Assembly (NCBI RefSeq): GCF_018991925.1
Contig: NW_024744357.1
Location: 3,357,706-3,421,705, forward strand
Length of the DNA stretch: 64,000 bases
Source of the DNA: Homarus americanus
Lineage: Eukaryota > Arthropoda > Malacostraca > Decapoda > Nephropidae
Reading direction: 5' to 3'
The notes below the pieces were generated by a model, which did not search any database, was not told where the DNA came from, and saw only the letters and a program-made list of their open reading frames with translations. This document shows positions 54,012 through 64,000 of the stretch, one piece after another (position 1 is the stretch's first letter; each line of letters starts with the position of its first letter). The position numbers and the translations under genes were made by a program.

Positions 54012-54687
54012 GTGTTGCCAACGTGTCCTATGCCCGCCGTTAAACGCTCCCGTTCGTTGGAGACGGTGGCAATAGGTGACAGTGATGCTGACGACTTTCA
54101 TCTTGAAGACAAGCCTAAGAAGCAGAAACTTCAGAAGTCAGGGTCTCCAGCAGGGGCTACGGCTCCCTCTCGCACCCCGTCTGGGGCTGTAGAGGGTGAC
54201 CTCCTTCTTCCGTCGGGGTCCCCAAGTGAGCTTACATGTCGCTTTATGACCGACCCTCCGCCGACGATGGACATAGGAGATTCCCTTCGTCTCCCTGCCC
54301 AGTCGCGCCTTCGTCGTCTCGCCTTTCCTCGAGTCTCGCCTGAGCACACGGACGTCCTGGTTCTTCCGTCACTGCTTTCCACTTCAGGACTCAACACTTC
54401 GCCTCCGCCGAGGTCCGACAGCCGTAATAGTCACCACACAAATGGACGAGACGGTACGCCTGCTAACTCAAGTGGGCGTTCCTGCTCCCCAGGGGGAGGT
54501 GATGCTGAAGTTCACCATCATCACCCGAGAAACTCGTCGTACCAAGGTAATGGTTCACCACGTACCCTGGGAGATCCCTATCGACGATCTTCGCCCTCTT
54601 CTCCCACAACTACTGGACATGGAGCGCCCCATCAACCCGGTCTTCAAACGTCCATTCAACCAACACAACGCTGAATTTATTTCATAG
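54012..54687 (+). CDS. Possible LINE ORF1 fragment, frameshifted
   Basis: Frame 1 (54012-54674) starts MPAVKRSRSLETVAIGDSDA and is rich in Ser, Pro and Lys. From about 54442 the +1 frame becomes protein-like (MDETVRLLTQVG, RTKVMVHHVPWEIPIDDL) and stops at 54687. The VMVHHVPWEIPIDDL block resembles the start of an RRM-like domain in Jockey-group ORF1 proteins. The region is GC-richer than its surroundings, with GCGCATGCG palindromes upstream that could be its promoter region. Could also be an unrelated gene fragment. Confidence 0.4.
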
Positions 54688-54689
54688 AA

Positions 54690-55825
54690 AATGGGAAAAC
54701 TAACATAACAGAGAAGTGCTCTTATAGCGGCAACTAATACAACACGAATATATAATACACACATTTATACTATGAAATACATAGTGTCATGGTCACAATG
54801 GTACCTAGTTTCTATTTATGCCCACCCTCATTCATATTCTGCTCAAGCGTCCATGAAACCTAATGTTTTCGTGAGTTATCCCTATGAAAGTTTTCTTCAA
54901 GTGCTATTATCAGAGAAAACGTTATATTTAAAGAATACTCTAAACTATTTAATTACTCATTAACCTTTACGTTTAGCATTAAAATTTACATACCAACAGA
55001 TAACTGAGGTATTCAAGATCATTTAAATTTAAGTTGAAAGACTTAATTATGCCTTATTTGTTTGTAGCTGTGTATGAAGTGATCAGATCTCTGAGCCCCA
55101 GCGAGTTGGGCCTACGAGTTTCGTGTCCATAAAGCATTATCCAGAGTTTGATTTGAAGTTGATTACGTTTATGTAGCCTGAATATTTCAGAGTATGTCAT
55201 GAATACATGGAATATTCATTAATATTGATATTACCCTATTGTAATTAGTTATTGCTCGGGGAGTAGTTTATTATCAGGCGAGTCTGTTTACTTACAGAAA
55301 ATCTGTTATAAAACGATGTGTAATTCTTATACTCTACATTGTGATTCTTCGATATGAGAGTGAAACAATGAATGTAGAGACGTTTATGAACGCTACTTGC
55401 AGTGAGACTAGGTGTTCACCCATCACGTTAACCATTACTCGACCTGCACCGCTGCGGTAATGACTTCCCCTGAGCGGAGGCTTCGGAGCTCACTTTCAAC
55501 CCTCCTCCGTCTCTCGTCACAAGTAATGTTCAAGCCGCACAATTTTTATGCGGCCATCAGAATATCAAGTCGCGAATTTTAATTAAGTGTATTACACCAA
55601 CACTCACAGTAATAGTGTATCGTGGAGCGTTAGCGGTAAGTGAACAGTGCATAAGAGGTATTTTTGCCATGAGCAACATTGTGAATTTGAATAAAGTGAT
55701 CGATAGCAAGTGTGAGAAACCGACAATCATCTATGCCCAAGTTTTAACTGGTCTACTCTGTAGTCAACCGAAAATAAACCAACACTGATAAATTGTTGAA
55801 AAACAACACGCGTCCTGGCACGAGA
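54690..55825. other. Intergenic stretch without recognised genes
   Basis: AT-rich with a GC-richer island at 55420-55520; nothing assignable. Confidence 0.4.
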
Positions 55826-55829
55826 TTTG

Positions 55830-56560
55830 AGCATAAATAATATTATCACGTTGTTTTGCATAACCTGTATCCTATACCCTTCAATTTCTTTGCAAGATCA
55901 CAATACTATACCAAGATGAGCGAGCAGCCAGTGCAGGGATAACTGAAGTGACACTGAACCAATGCAAATACAAGACATTTTGGTTTCGAGTCAAAATTTC
56001 ACCTGATAAAAATTGGACTGCGGTTAAACCTAAATATTTTATCTGTGACTTTGATCTATTGTCACTTCACTACATGACACCGTGATGGAATCCACCTTCT
56101 GTAATCGTCGTTTAGAGACAATCATGATGGATTAAATTTTCCCCAAGTGCAACGACAACTTATTTTCTGATAACCATTCACTTACTGATTCCAGCTCAAG
56201 TCACAAGGTCTCTTCTATCTCTGACATAACCTTCCTATACTAATAATGCTGAATCATCTATGTACAGTAGAAGTTTACAGCTCACTGCCGCCCTCATAAC
56301 GGTCATATACAGTACACAATAAACAAAAGAGGTCCAACCATAGAACCTTGTGGGGCTCCACATGATATACATTTAGCATCTGACACTGTACCTTAACATC
56401 TACGACCTATACGTCTTACCAGTTAGATGTCTTCAATTCTTCATTAAGACCGAGTCATGTTAGTTTTGAAAAAAGAATGTCTTAGTTTATTATGTCAAAC
56501 GTTTTTTGTTGATCTAACGTAACCATACCTGTATAGTTGCCTTTACCACACTCACGTTTG
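55830..56560 (-). mobile_element. LINE reverse transcriptase relic
   Basis: Minus-strand frames: LDQQKTFDIIN (motif A), ISCGAPQGSMVGPLLFIVY (motif B), LLLYIDDSALLV (motif C, Tyr-Ile-Asp-Asp), SEIEETL, LESVSEWLSENKLSLHLGK and RRLQKVDSITVSCSEVTIDQ. This is a CR1/Jockey-group RT palm and thumb by motif order. Several stops and frameshifts; inactive. Confidence 0.75.
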
Positions 56561-57819
56561 AGATAGGTTGAAGGATGCATTAAACAGTCAGTGGTTTGGC
56601 ATCGTACTCAAGAGGTTAAGAGTACCGGTAGCAGTAACATCTAACTCATGCATCTGATTATTTTGACTGATTTTTCGGCAACAGGAAAAATATATAAAGT
56701 TATGTGCTTCATAATTCACACTTGTAAACTTTGAAACAATAATAGTTGCCTATGTACTGCCCACAAATTGTAAAAGTTGTCCAGGACGACTAAATGTTAA
56801 AGGTCGAACACAATTGAAAAAAACATGAAGGACTTTTAAAAAAATCACAATTAGATTTCAAAAATGGAAGGAAAGGAACAAAACGAAGTGAAATTGAAGA
56901 GAGAGATGAGAAGGAGAAGTTTGGTACAGTATTAAGAAATCAAACGGAAAAACTTCGGAAAACTAAAAGAGAAGAGGTGGAAGGGGAGGAGAGGCAATGT
57001 TGTGGGTGAGTGAAGTGCACCACTGAGGCAGGTCGAAGGAGAGTAAACACGTAGAGTGGGTCGAGTCCAGCCAGGACAGTGTGCCGGGCGACCTTGGACT
57101 CCCTTATCCAGTTTACCATGCAAAGTGGCCCGCCAGTCTCTGTTACATCGACACACACAACATTCTCGCTCTCCACACGTAACTTTTTTCCTCTCGACTG
57201 GAAAGTGCTTGATAATTTTTGTGATGACCTCTCACCTCTGATCTTACCTTTAACCAGTGGAAATGGCTGACCGGCTTCTGTTACGTCTGCACAATACATT
57301 CTCACTCCCCAAACCACTAAAGTCTCTCTTCTCAACTGGAAATCCCCAACTTTCTCGTTATCACCTCATTTCTTATTTTTATTGTCTATTTACTAAAGTC
57401 ATTTATCAGCAAAAAGAAGCGTTGGTAAAGATGTAGCCCCTGATGTCTACACTATAAAGTATTGTGTTCAAATGTCAGTGTTGGTTCTCATACCTTCCAT
57501 CATACTTAGGTATACATGAAATGCTCAAGTAAGCGGTACAATCAATCTGGGAAAATGTTTTTGTACCTATATCGTATAAACACACCTGTATGTTTTTAAC
57601 CTAGGTAATGATTAATGACCATACCCATAACAGAACACTCGATATAAGGCCGCAGGTAAGGTGACGGGGAGATGAGTCTGTTCTCCACCAGGTAATGTGT
57701 GAGTGAGTCAGTACCAGTAGTATAACCATATCACCTCCAGTTTGTTGATAGAAGTTTGAGAGTCATTTATGAAGTACTGATCACTTGATACTCATCCGGT
57801 GATCTGTGTTCGTGTTGTT

Positions 57820-57820
<1 letters not shown>

Positions 57821-57870
<50 letters not shown>
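57821..57870. repeat. (GA)n microsatellite
   Basis: Near-perfect GA run of 50 bases. Confidence 0.95.
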
Positions 57871-57871
<1 letters not shown>

Positions 57872-58137
57872 GACTTCATGTGACCCCTGAAAGTAAAAAG
57901 ATATCTTGATCTGTCCACACTAAGTGCTCGCCGGACCGTGGAGGCAGATTTTCTTCCAAACAATGACCGACTTTTTGCAGGTGACTTAACCGAGGTGAAA
58001 ATAATACCTTAAACAGATGGTAAAAATTGCCGGAACACTGGAATATAAACATAAAACTCAAGGGGTTCTATGCAGGTCATTTCGCGAGAAGGCAAAATGC
58101 GGGACGTGAGATCTGCAGGGCGCGTAGTTTCAGCAAA

Positions 58138-58152
58138 ACCTAACCTAACCTA
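58138..58152. repeat. Interstitial telomere-like run (CCTAA)3
   Basis: CCTAACCTAACCTAA; TTAGG on the minus strand. Confidence 0.7.
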
Positions 58153-58775
58153 AGTGAAGTAGCTTTGCACCAATAATACCTTGTCTCGCAATAACTCCGA
58201 GTGAATTTATTCGTCCACGAAAACTCAGTCGAGATACATAAATAGACTTGAGTGTTTGTACCATGGTCGATCACTCAGCTGTAGGCAGGAATCTGGACAA
58301 AATTTCTGCTTAATGAACTTTCTCTGTGTGCTCTTTGTATATGGAGGAGAGGGCTAGGCTTTGTTGATAGATCATGCTGGCATTGTTGCATATCTTATGA
58401 AGTTCTTGTGTCGAGACGAAGCTCCTTAAAATGAAGACCTAACACGAGAAACCTAGACCATCGCATCCTAGACTTTCTGACGCAGACGACGAGATATACA
58501 AAACGAATTTAAACGATCGAGGGTGAGTGTAAGACCAGAGAAACAAGTTATGATAAACGAGAGAATAAGGAAAATGACGATTAAAGAAAGATGCAGAAGT
58601 AGAATAATTGTGTGTGAATATCTTAGAATTAATAATGAGAAACAATAAATGAATGACGCTAAAAGGAGACATGGGAAAAGATGCGATTATTATTAGAATT
58701 TGATAGATGTTGGAAAGGAGGAGAAGAGTAGGACATGATGGACAAATAGCGTAGATATGATAGTGAGACCACATA

Positions 58776-58778
<3 letters not shown>

Positions 58779-58822
<44 letters not shown>
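58779..58822. repeat. (CT)n microsatellite
   Basis: Perfect CT run of 44 bases. Confidence 0.95.
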
Positions 58823-58825
<3 letters not shown>

Positions 58826-60077
58826 GTCGCTACAGTCGTCACTTTAAGGCCAGAAGAGCGCCAACATCAAAATCAATCCACCGTATTATGACCAAATTTA
58901 AGGAGAACTAAAACTGTTCATAACCTAATTAAGAGGCATCAGGTAGACCAAAGACATCATGGACACAGGAGAACATTGACGCTGGGCAGCACTCGGTGGT
59001 TAGCAGTCCACGAGAAGGGCTGCAAGGCGTTCACAAGAATTGGATCTGTGACCAACTTCCCTGAGGTCCTTGGTCTACCTAATAAATACTATACATTGGG
59101 ATAAATGAAAAGAGAAATTCCCATGTTCACAGGAAAGAAAATTACATTATGTTATATGGAATATGAAGTTGGAGGGACATATTGGGATATATAATCATTA
59201 TATAATCGTTAATGTTATACTCTTGCACCCAGTCATCAACTCACGTATTTATAACCTAGAAATCTAAATGAATAGTATATATACGTCAATATATCCTGGA
59301 GTCTAATAAGAAAGATTTTATATATGTTATTTAATATATCATACATGAGCAGTTTGATCCATTTGCTACTTCCTTTCAGCAAGAGATGAACTTTGCATAT
59401 AGTCTAAATATATGTTAAATACACGCATATATTATTCCCAAATAAGAGTTGATAAACCCTTATCATATTGCTAAGATCATCTGACACCTGCCGCATGTTG
59501 GGAAGAATGAGTTGAGGCAGTGTTGAAAGAAGGTGTACAGCAGACGACCTTCTCTGTAACCTCGTGGCCCAGCGTCCACCACACCTCCATCATTACCATC
59601 AACGTGATTATTCAGAGAGAAATGACTGCAGTGAGTTTAATCCCGAATGAACCAATGGCTGAGAGTCTGAGGCAAATGGATATTAAGTAAAGGACAACAC
59701 CGAGTCATCTGGACCCTTACAAAACTTGTTCCTAAGCATAAACAGTTGATATTATGTTGAAGTTCGGTTCTCCCGTCGCCTGTGAGTTTGCCTCTGCCCG
59801 GTTCGCTTACCTCACAGTCAAATAGAAACCAACATAGCGTCAAAATTCCACTGAACTTCAACATTGTTAACGAGACATGCGTTCTTGTATTCCGAAGTCA
59901 ATAAGGCAGGTTTGTTATAGTGATCTTTGAGTCTCCTGCTCTGACCTCGCACGCCCTCTGTTGCCACACCTCACAACACAAACTTGCTCAAGTGACTCGA
60001 TAAAGCGGAGTCAAAAATAAAAGCCGTGTAGTTTGCTGATTATATGAACACGTATCTATATAAAAACTGACATACGT

Positions 60078-60080
<3 letters not shown>

Positions 60081-60143
<63 letters not shown>
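60081..60143. repeat. (CA)n microsatellite
   Basis: Perfect CA run directly before the 5' edge of the LINE fragment at 60155. Confidence 0.95.
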
Positions 60144-60144
<1 letters not shown>

Positions 60145-60154
60145 CCTCGTACGG

Positions 60155-60735
60155 ACTCTACTACGTGGTATGACGATTTAGGTCACTTGGGACACCCACG
60201 CCAGAGCTGAGGACTATCTACAACGCCTTTATTCTCCCCAAACTAACGTATGCGTCACCAGCCTGGTCGTCTTCTCTCAACTCCACCCAACAACGTCGGT
60301 TAGAGAAGGTACAGAAAAGGGCCTGCAGAATAATGCTCGGCGCAGAATACTCCGGCTACATCAACGCTCTCTCCACCCAGGAAATGCCATCCCTCAGTGA
60401 CCTCCACCACCAAGCACTGGCAAGGTTTGGCAGTGAATTACTGCACCACCCTCCCCATCGCCACCTCCTACCACCAGCAGCCCCCTACCCACCTCGCGCA
60501 GTCCGCCACTACAACAAAATCCAGCCCATAAGAGCCAGCACCGATAGATATAAGAACAGCACCATCCCATCTATAGTTAAAATAATAAACAACTCCTGTA
60601 CAGCCCTGTAAATGTATTCAATGCATATTATATCATTATGTCTAAATCAAATGTAAATCTGTATATTTTCAGCCACCGGCTGCAACTCTATTAATAAACC
60701 GTTTATTATTATTAATATTATTATTATTATTACAC
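60155..60735 (+). mobile_element. ATT-tailed LINE 3' end, second copy
   Basis: Open frame to 60611 reads RTIYNAFILPKLTYASPAWS, LEKVQKRACRIMLGAEYSGY, FGSELLHHPPHRHLLPP, VRHYNKIQPIRASTDRYKNS and IPSIVKIINNS. It matches the insert in CR1 copy C at 21.9-22.5 kb block by block. The 3' UTR ends in AATAAACCG and a (TTA)n tail. 5' truncated at the CA repeat. This frame is undamaged as far as it goes, so the copy is probably young. Confidence 0.8.
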
Positions 60736-60760
60736 ACACTCACACACACACACACTCGCA

Positions 60761-60763
<3 letters not shown>

Positions 60764-60855
<92 letters not shown>
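60764..60855. repeat. (TA)n microsatellite
   Basis: Pure TA run of over 90 bases just after the LINE tail and a short CA run. Confidence 0.95.
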
Positions 60856-60859
<4 letters not shown>

Positions 60860-61204
60860 GTATCGACAAATCAGTTCTACGCTAGTTCCAGTACCGGATG
60901 TCTTTTATTAAACAGCCTCAGAGTCGTCATGGCTCTCGTGTGAGTGGACAAGCAGCCTCCACTATGCTGAATGTCAATACGTTGACGTTTTTGTTACGCC
61001 CGTCCGTGTCTGGCCTCCGCTGTGTACAGTACGTCTTATGAGGTGGACCTGAGTGATGGGGAAGGAGGAGTATGTTTGCGTTTCTCCAGGTGGATGGATG
61101 GTGGTGCTGAGGATGGTGGTGGGGTTGTTGGCGATAGTGGTAGTGAAATTGAGTTTTACTGAGAACAACAGCTAACTGACTGACTAAGTGACTCAACAAT
61201 AACA

Positions 61205-61285
61205 TCTACTCCCTGACTGACTGACTCACTCACTCAATAACACCATTTACTACCTGACTGACTAACTGACTGACTGACTGACTCA
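61205..61285. repeat. (GACT)n tetranucleotide repeat
   Basis: CTGACTGACTGACTCACTCA and a second block CTGACTGACTAACTGACTGA; interrupted. Confidence 0.85.
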
Positions 61286-61407
61286 CCAACATCATCACCT
61301 ACCGGATATGCCTCCAACAAGCACTCGACCAATATTCATGAGATAACTTCACTCCGTCTTTGTTCTCTCCCAGTGGTTGTGGGAAAGATGACCTTGATCG
61401 ATACCTC

Positions 61408-61410
<3 letters not shown>

Positions 61411-61455
<45 letters not shown>
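61411..61455. repeat. (GT)n microsatellite
   Basis: Perfect GT run of 45 bases. Confidence 0.95.
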
Positions 61456-61456
<1 letters not shown>

Positions 61457-61814
61457 ACGCTTCTCTCTTTGAAGTTATCACACTGTAACTTTCAGTCAGG
61501 TGTTGATGGATAGCCTGAGAGCGCCTCATCAGTGGCTCTGGACGTGTGTTGACGGGAGGTCATACCTAGGTGAGGAGGGTCGTCACTCACACCTCACCAG
61601 GTACCAGAACATGATGGTCCATAGTCTTAAAAATCTTACTTAATGGAATTCCTGAACTAGAGGTAGAGAATGCAGCTACCTAGCTCACTAAACCTAGGAA
61701 AATGGTGTCGGAAATGCACGGAGACAATGATATATCTAGACTTTAATTCCTACTTCAGGGAAAGATTCGACTTACAGATCTTTCAGAACCCCAGTCCGGC
61801 CCTTGTCCCATGAC

Positions 61815-61985
61815 CTACGATTTATCTGTGGCTGTGTTGCTGTGTTGTTGTATTTCTGTGTGGTTGTATGGTTGTGTAACTGTGTGACTGTATGGTTGTG
61901 TGACTGTGTGGTTGTGTTACTGTGCCACGTATTGCTGTGTGGTCGTGTGGCTCTGTGACTGTGTGGCTCAAACTGTGTTGCTGTT
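61815..61985. repeat. Degenerate GTGTGRCT/GTTGT repeat
   Basis: TGTGTGACTGTGTGGTTGTG and variants fill about 170 bases. Confidence 0.75.
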
Positions 61986-62024
61986 ATCTGTGTACAGTAT
62001 ACCGCTACTCGTCTCCTAACTTGG

Positions 62025-62092
62025 TATCGATCTCAAGATTTTAAGATTATCATCTTAATACTGTTGCCGTTGGGCCACATCGCCCGTTAGCT
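62025..62092 (-). mobile_element. tRNA-like sequence, possible SINE head
   Basis: Minus strand: GGGCGATGTGGCCCAACGGC has an A-box-like TGGCCCAACGG, and GAGATCGATACC about 45 bases later is B-box-like. A stem around TTAAGAT...ATCTTAA may be an anticodon-arm remnant. It does not fold as a complete tRNA by eye. Confidence 0.3.
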
Positions 62093-63025
62093 GGGAATAA
62101 TGTAATTACGTGTTGTAGCCCTTCAGCTCCTCGCCCACAGACGCTAGGTGGCAACGACCTCCTGTGCCCACGCCCGCGCCGCCACCCACGCCCACGTACA
62201 CGCCAATACGGAAAGAAACGGCATCTAGCCAGCCAGTTTTTGACTCATAGCGCCACCCCAACCCCAGCCAACGCCCACAGGTCATATACTTGCAGGGAAA
62301 CTCGATCCCACGCCCACACCACACCTTTTTTCATTCTGCACCACACTAGGTCAACATATGCCACAGTAAACCTGCTTTTCACTCACACAGTACCACGCCA
62401 TCAACATTACGCCCACATCACACCAAGTTCCCACCATAATACGTCATCATCACGCTCACACCACACCAACTCAACATTAATGGTCAGTGAATCACACAAT
62501 ATACCGGGCAACACTCCAGGTCCTCACGACAGCCTCCAGGGATCAGATCATGAATATCGACGTCTGCAAGAACTTGTTATATACACAGTTCTTCTGTGGG
62601 CCAGTACAAAATATTTTTATTATAAACGGCATTAAGATAACTATTATACATATATACACTTAACAATTAACTACAAATGCAGTGATTTTCATAATGCGAC
62701 AGTAAAAAAGAGGAAACATAACATAGATACGATTAAAAAAGTAAAAAATTCTTACTTAACATCCACATATATACATTATAAATTTTCTCGAATATAAACA
62801 AACAAATCTCCAATACAAATGTTACATAAACCAATAAATTAGTTACCTTTAAGTTAGTTGTAAATTCTGTTAATTGAAACTCACGATGATATGCATACAC
62901 CTAGGAAGAGTGGCGGGGAGAGGAACGTACTGCAACGCTGTGTTAAGATTAAGTTTATGATCTGACGGTGAACGGTATCTCTGATGGTAGTGTACATAAG
63001 AGGGTAAGTTAGTCATCGTGAGAAC

Positions 63026-63140
63026 ATTACACCACACCCACCATACTACACCACACCACACCCACCATACTACACCACACCACACCCACCATACTACACC
63101 ACACCACACCCACCATACTACACCACACCACACACCACAC
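63026..63140. repeat. Tandem repeat, unit of about 24-25 bp (four units)
   Basis: Unit CACACCCACCATACTACACC plus ACAC, four consecutive units. Confidence 0.93.
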
Positions 63141-63444
63141 CTTCCTCATCCACTTCTTGTATCACCCATATTATTGTACATTATATTACTTTGTTCTTCT
63201 ACATTCTCTATATGAACCGACACCCTCTCCCTCAGCCAAGTTCCCACGATCACTATATTATTTACTTAATAACTGCCTGTTTATTAATCACTGTTCACCT
63301 TACCTTTGTATCTTCCTTATAAACCTTTTTTTCTCCTTTGTTACGTTTTTCTCTTCTCCCTGTTTGTGTGTTTGGGTGTTTCTCTCTTTGTCCTCTGCTT
63401 CAGCCTATCTCTCTTTCAGCTTCTATCATACTTGTTGTTTTGGT

Positions 63445-63483
<39 letters not shown>
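63445..63483. repeat. (CT)n microsatellite
   Basis: Perfect CT run within a pyrimidine-rich stretch. Confidence 0.95.
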
Positions 63484-63486
<3 letters not shown>

Positions 63487-63754
63487 TCTTCTTTCTCATT
63501 TCCGTCTCTGTCTTTCATTCGCTCTGTCTCACTCTTTATTTTATTTTATTTTTGTCGCTCCCTCCTCTTTATTCCTTTGCTTCTCCATCCCTCTCTCTCT
63601 CTTTCATTTTCTCCCTCTGCTCTATCGTTCTCTCCCTGTTATACACACACACACACACACATGCCCATATTCCAACACCCACCAGTGGACTTAACCTGGG
63701 TCAATATCTCAAACTTTTCTACAACTATATTTTTTATCCAAGAACTCCGTGACT

Positions 63755-63835
63755 ATGGGGCATGTGGTACGGTTGCTGAGTTAATGTAGTGCTCGCTTCC
63801 TGTCCTAAATGTCGCTGGTTCACGCCCGGTGCTCT
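63755..63835 (+). mobile_element. tRNA-derived SINE head
   Basis: GGTACGGTTGCTGAGTTAAT (A-box-like) is followed about 45 bases later by GGTTCACGCCC (B-box-like, 63817-63827), with GCTCGCTTCCTGTCCTAAAT between. This is the usual layout of a tRNA-derived SINE promoter. The body continues to the right, with an unclear end before 63950. Confidence 0.5.
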
Positions 63836-64000
63836 ACAGGTCCACACAGCCCCTATGGGAACCTCTTTCTCCTTTGGATAAGACAACCCACCGAGTTACA
63901 ACAGTCTCATTGCAATTTCTATTTCATTTAACTATTTTAAATGAACACGTTATATGTGTTTTGACGCCGGGAGCTGATGTCAAAGCGAAGAGAAGACTCT

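Larger units (their letters stand above)
56570..60150. other. Intergenic stretch with microsatellites and a partial duplication
   Basis: Contains (GA)n at 57821-57870, (CT)n at 58779-58822, telomere-like CCTAA units at 58138-58152, and a diverged tandem duplication at about 57120-57390. No gene model with splice support. Confidence 0.5.
62150..63755. other. Low-complexity intergenic stretch
   Basis: C/A-rich at 62150-62480, a 24-25-bp repeat at 63026-63140 and pyrimidine-rich DNA at 63300-63660. The long open frames at 63157-63789 are products of this bias. Confidence 0.6.

Noticed and set aside
54012..54674. Single intact 220-codon host gene
   Set aside because: The conserved-looking second half switches to the +1 frame, and the first frame is compositionally biased, so a broken ORF1-like fragment is more likely.
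63157..63789. Three overlapping long open frames with hydrophobic, Ser/Leu-rich translation
   Set aside because: Pyrimidine-rich low-complexity DNA gives stop-free Ser/Leu/Phe frames; no motifs.

Overview
The window looks like nuclear DNA of an arthropod, most likely a decapod crustacean (inference). It is AT-rich, full of dinucleotide microsatellites and decayed transposons, has small exons with GT-AG introns, and carries short runs of the arthropod telomere motif TTAGG. No prokaryotic operons, rRNA, CRISPR or intact long host reading frame is visible.

The main host content is a previously unlabelled three-member gene family. Each member has four tiny coding exons of 44, 139, 120 and 105 nt with intron phases 2, 0, 0, and encodes a 135-residue secreted protein with ten conserved cysteines. 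Gene 1 is on + (645-3071). Genes 2 (30360-25314) and 3 (39800-36908) are on - and are tandem copies. I could not assign the family to a named one. Genes 2 and 3 share an almost identical block of about 375 bp over promoter, exon 1 and the start of intron 1, while their other exons have diverged strongly. This suggests gene conversion or selection on the mature peptide. Gene 2 also has a Tc1/mariner-like insertion in intron 3 for which gene 3 preserves the empty site.

The rest is mostly transposon remains. 5.1-6.8 kb: a LINE broken by a 5' inversion (twin-priming structure). 8.2-9.6 kb: two LINE fragments, the second interrupted by a palindrome with arms of about 175 bp. 11.7 kb: a LINE ORF1 zinc knuckle. 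14.4-18.1 kb: two CR1-like LINEs, one nested in the other. 20.6-22.8 kb: a third CR1-like copy split by another LINE. 30.9-36.1 kb (between genes 2 and 3): two hAT-type MITEs, a hAT transposase relic with an internal 44-bp minisatellite, and an unclassified transposase-like relic. 42.0-43.1 kb: another mobile-element-like gene relic. 43.4-44.1 kb: a Penelope-like fragment with a hammerhead-ribozyme-like core. 46.1-50 kb: a LINE tail, a hAT (GTF2IRD2-like) relic and a LINE RNase H. 54.0-56.6 kb: a possible LINE ORF1 and an RT relic. 60.2-60.7 kb: a LINE 3' end. A tRNA-derived SINE head lies near the right edge.

Tandem arrays include a 27-bp unit (24.1-24.8 kb), a 30-bp C/A-rich unit (27.9-28.7 kb, inside intron 1 of gene 2), a decayed CACTTTA-rich array (52.4-53.1 kb) and many (CA), (GA) and (TA) runs. 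All coordinates of gene exons were read directly from the sequence; family assignments of relics rest on remembered motif patterns and were not checked by search.
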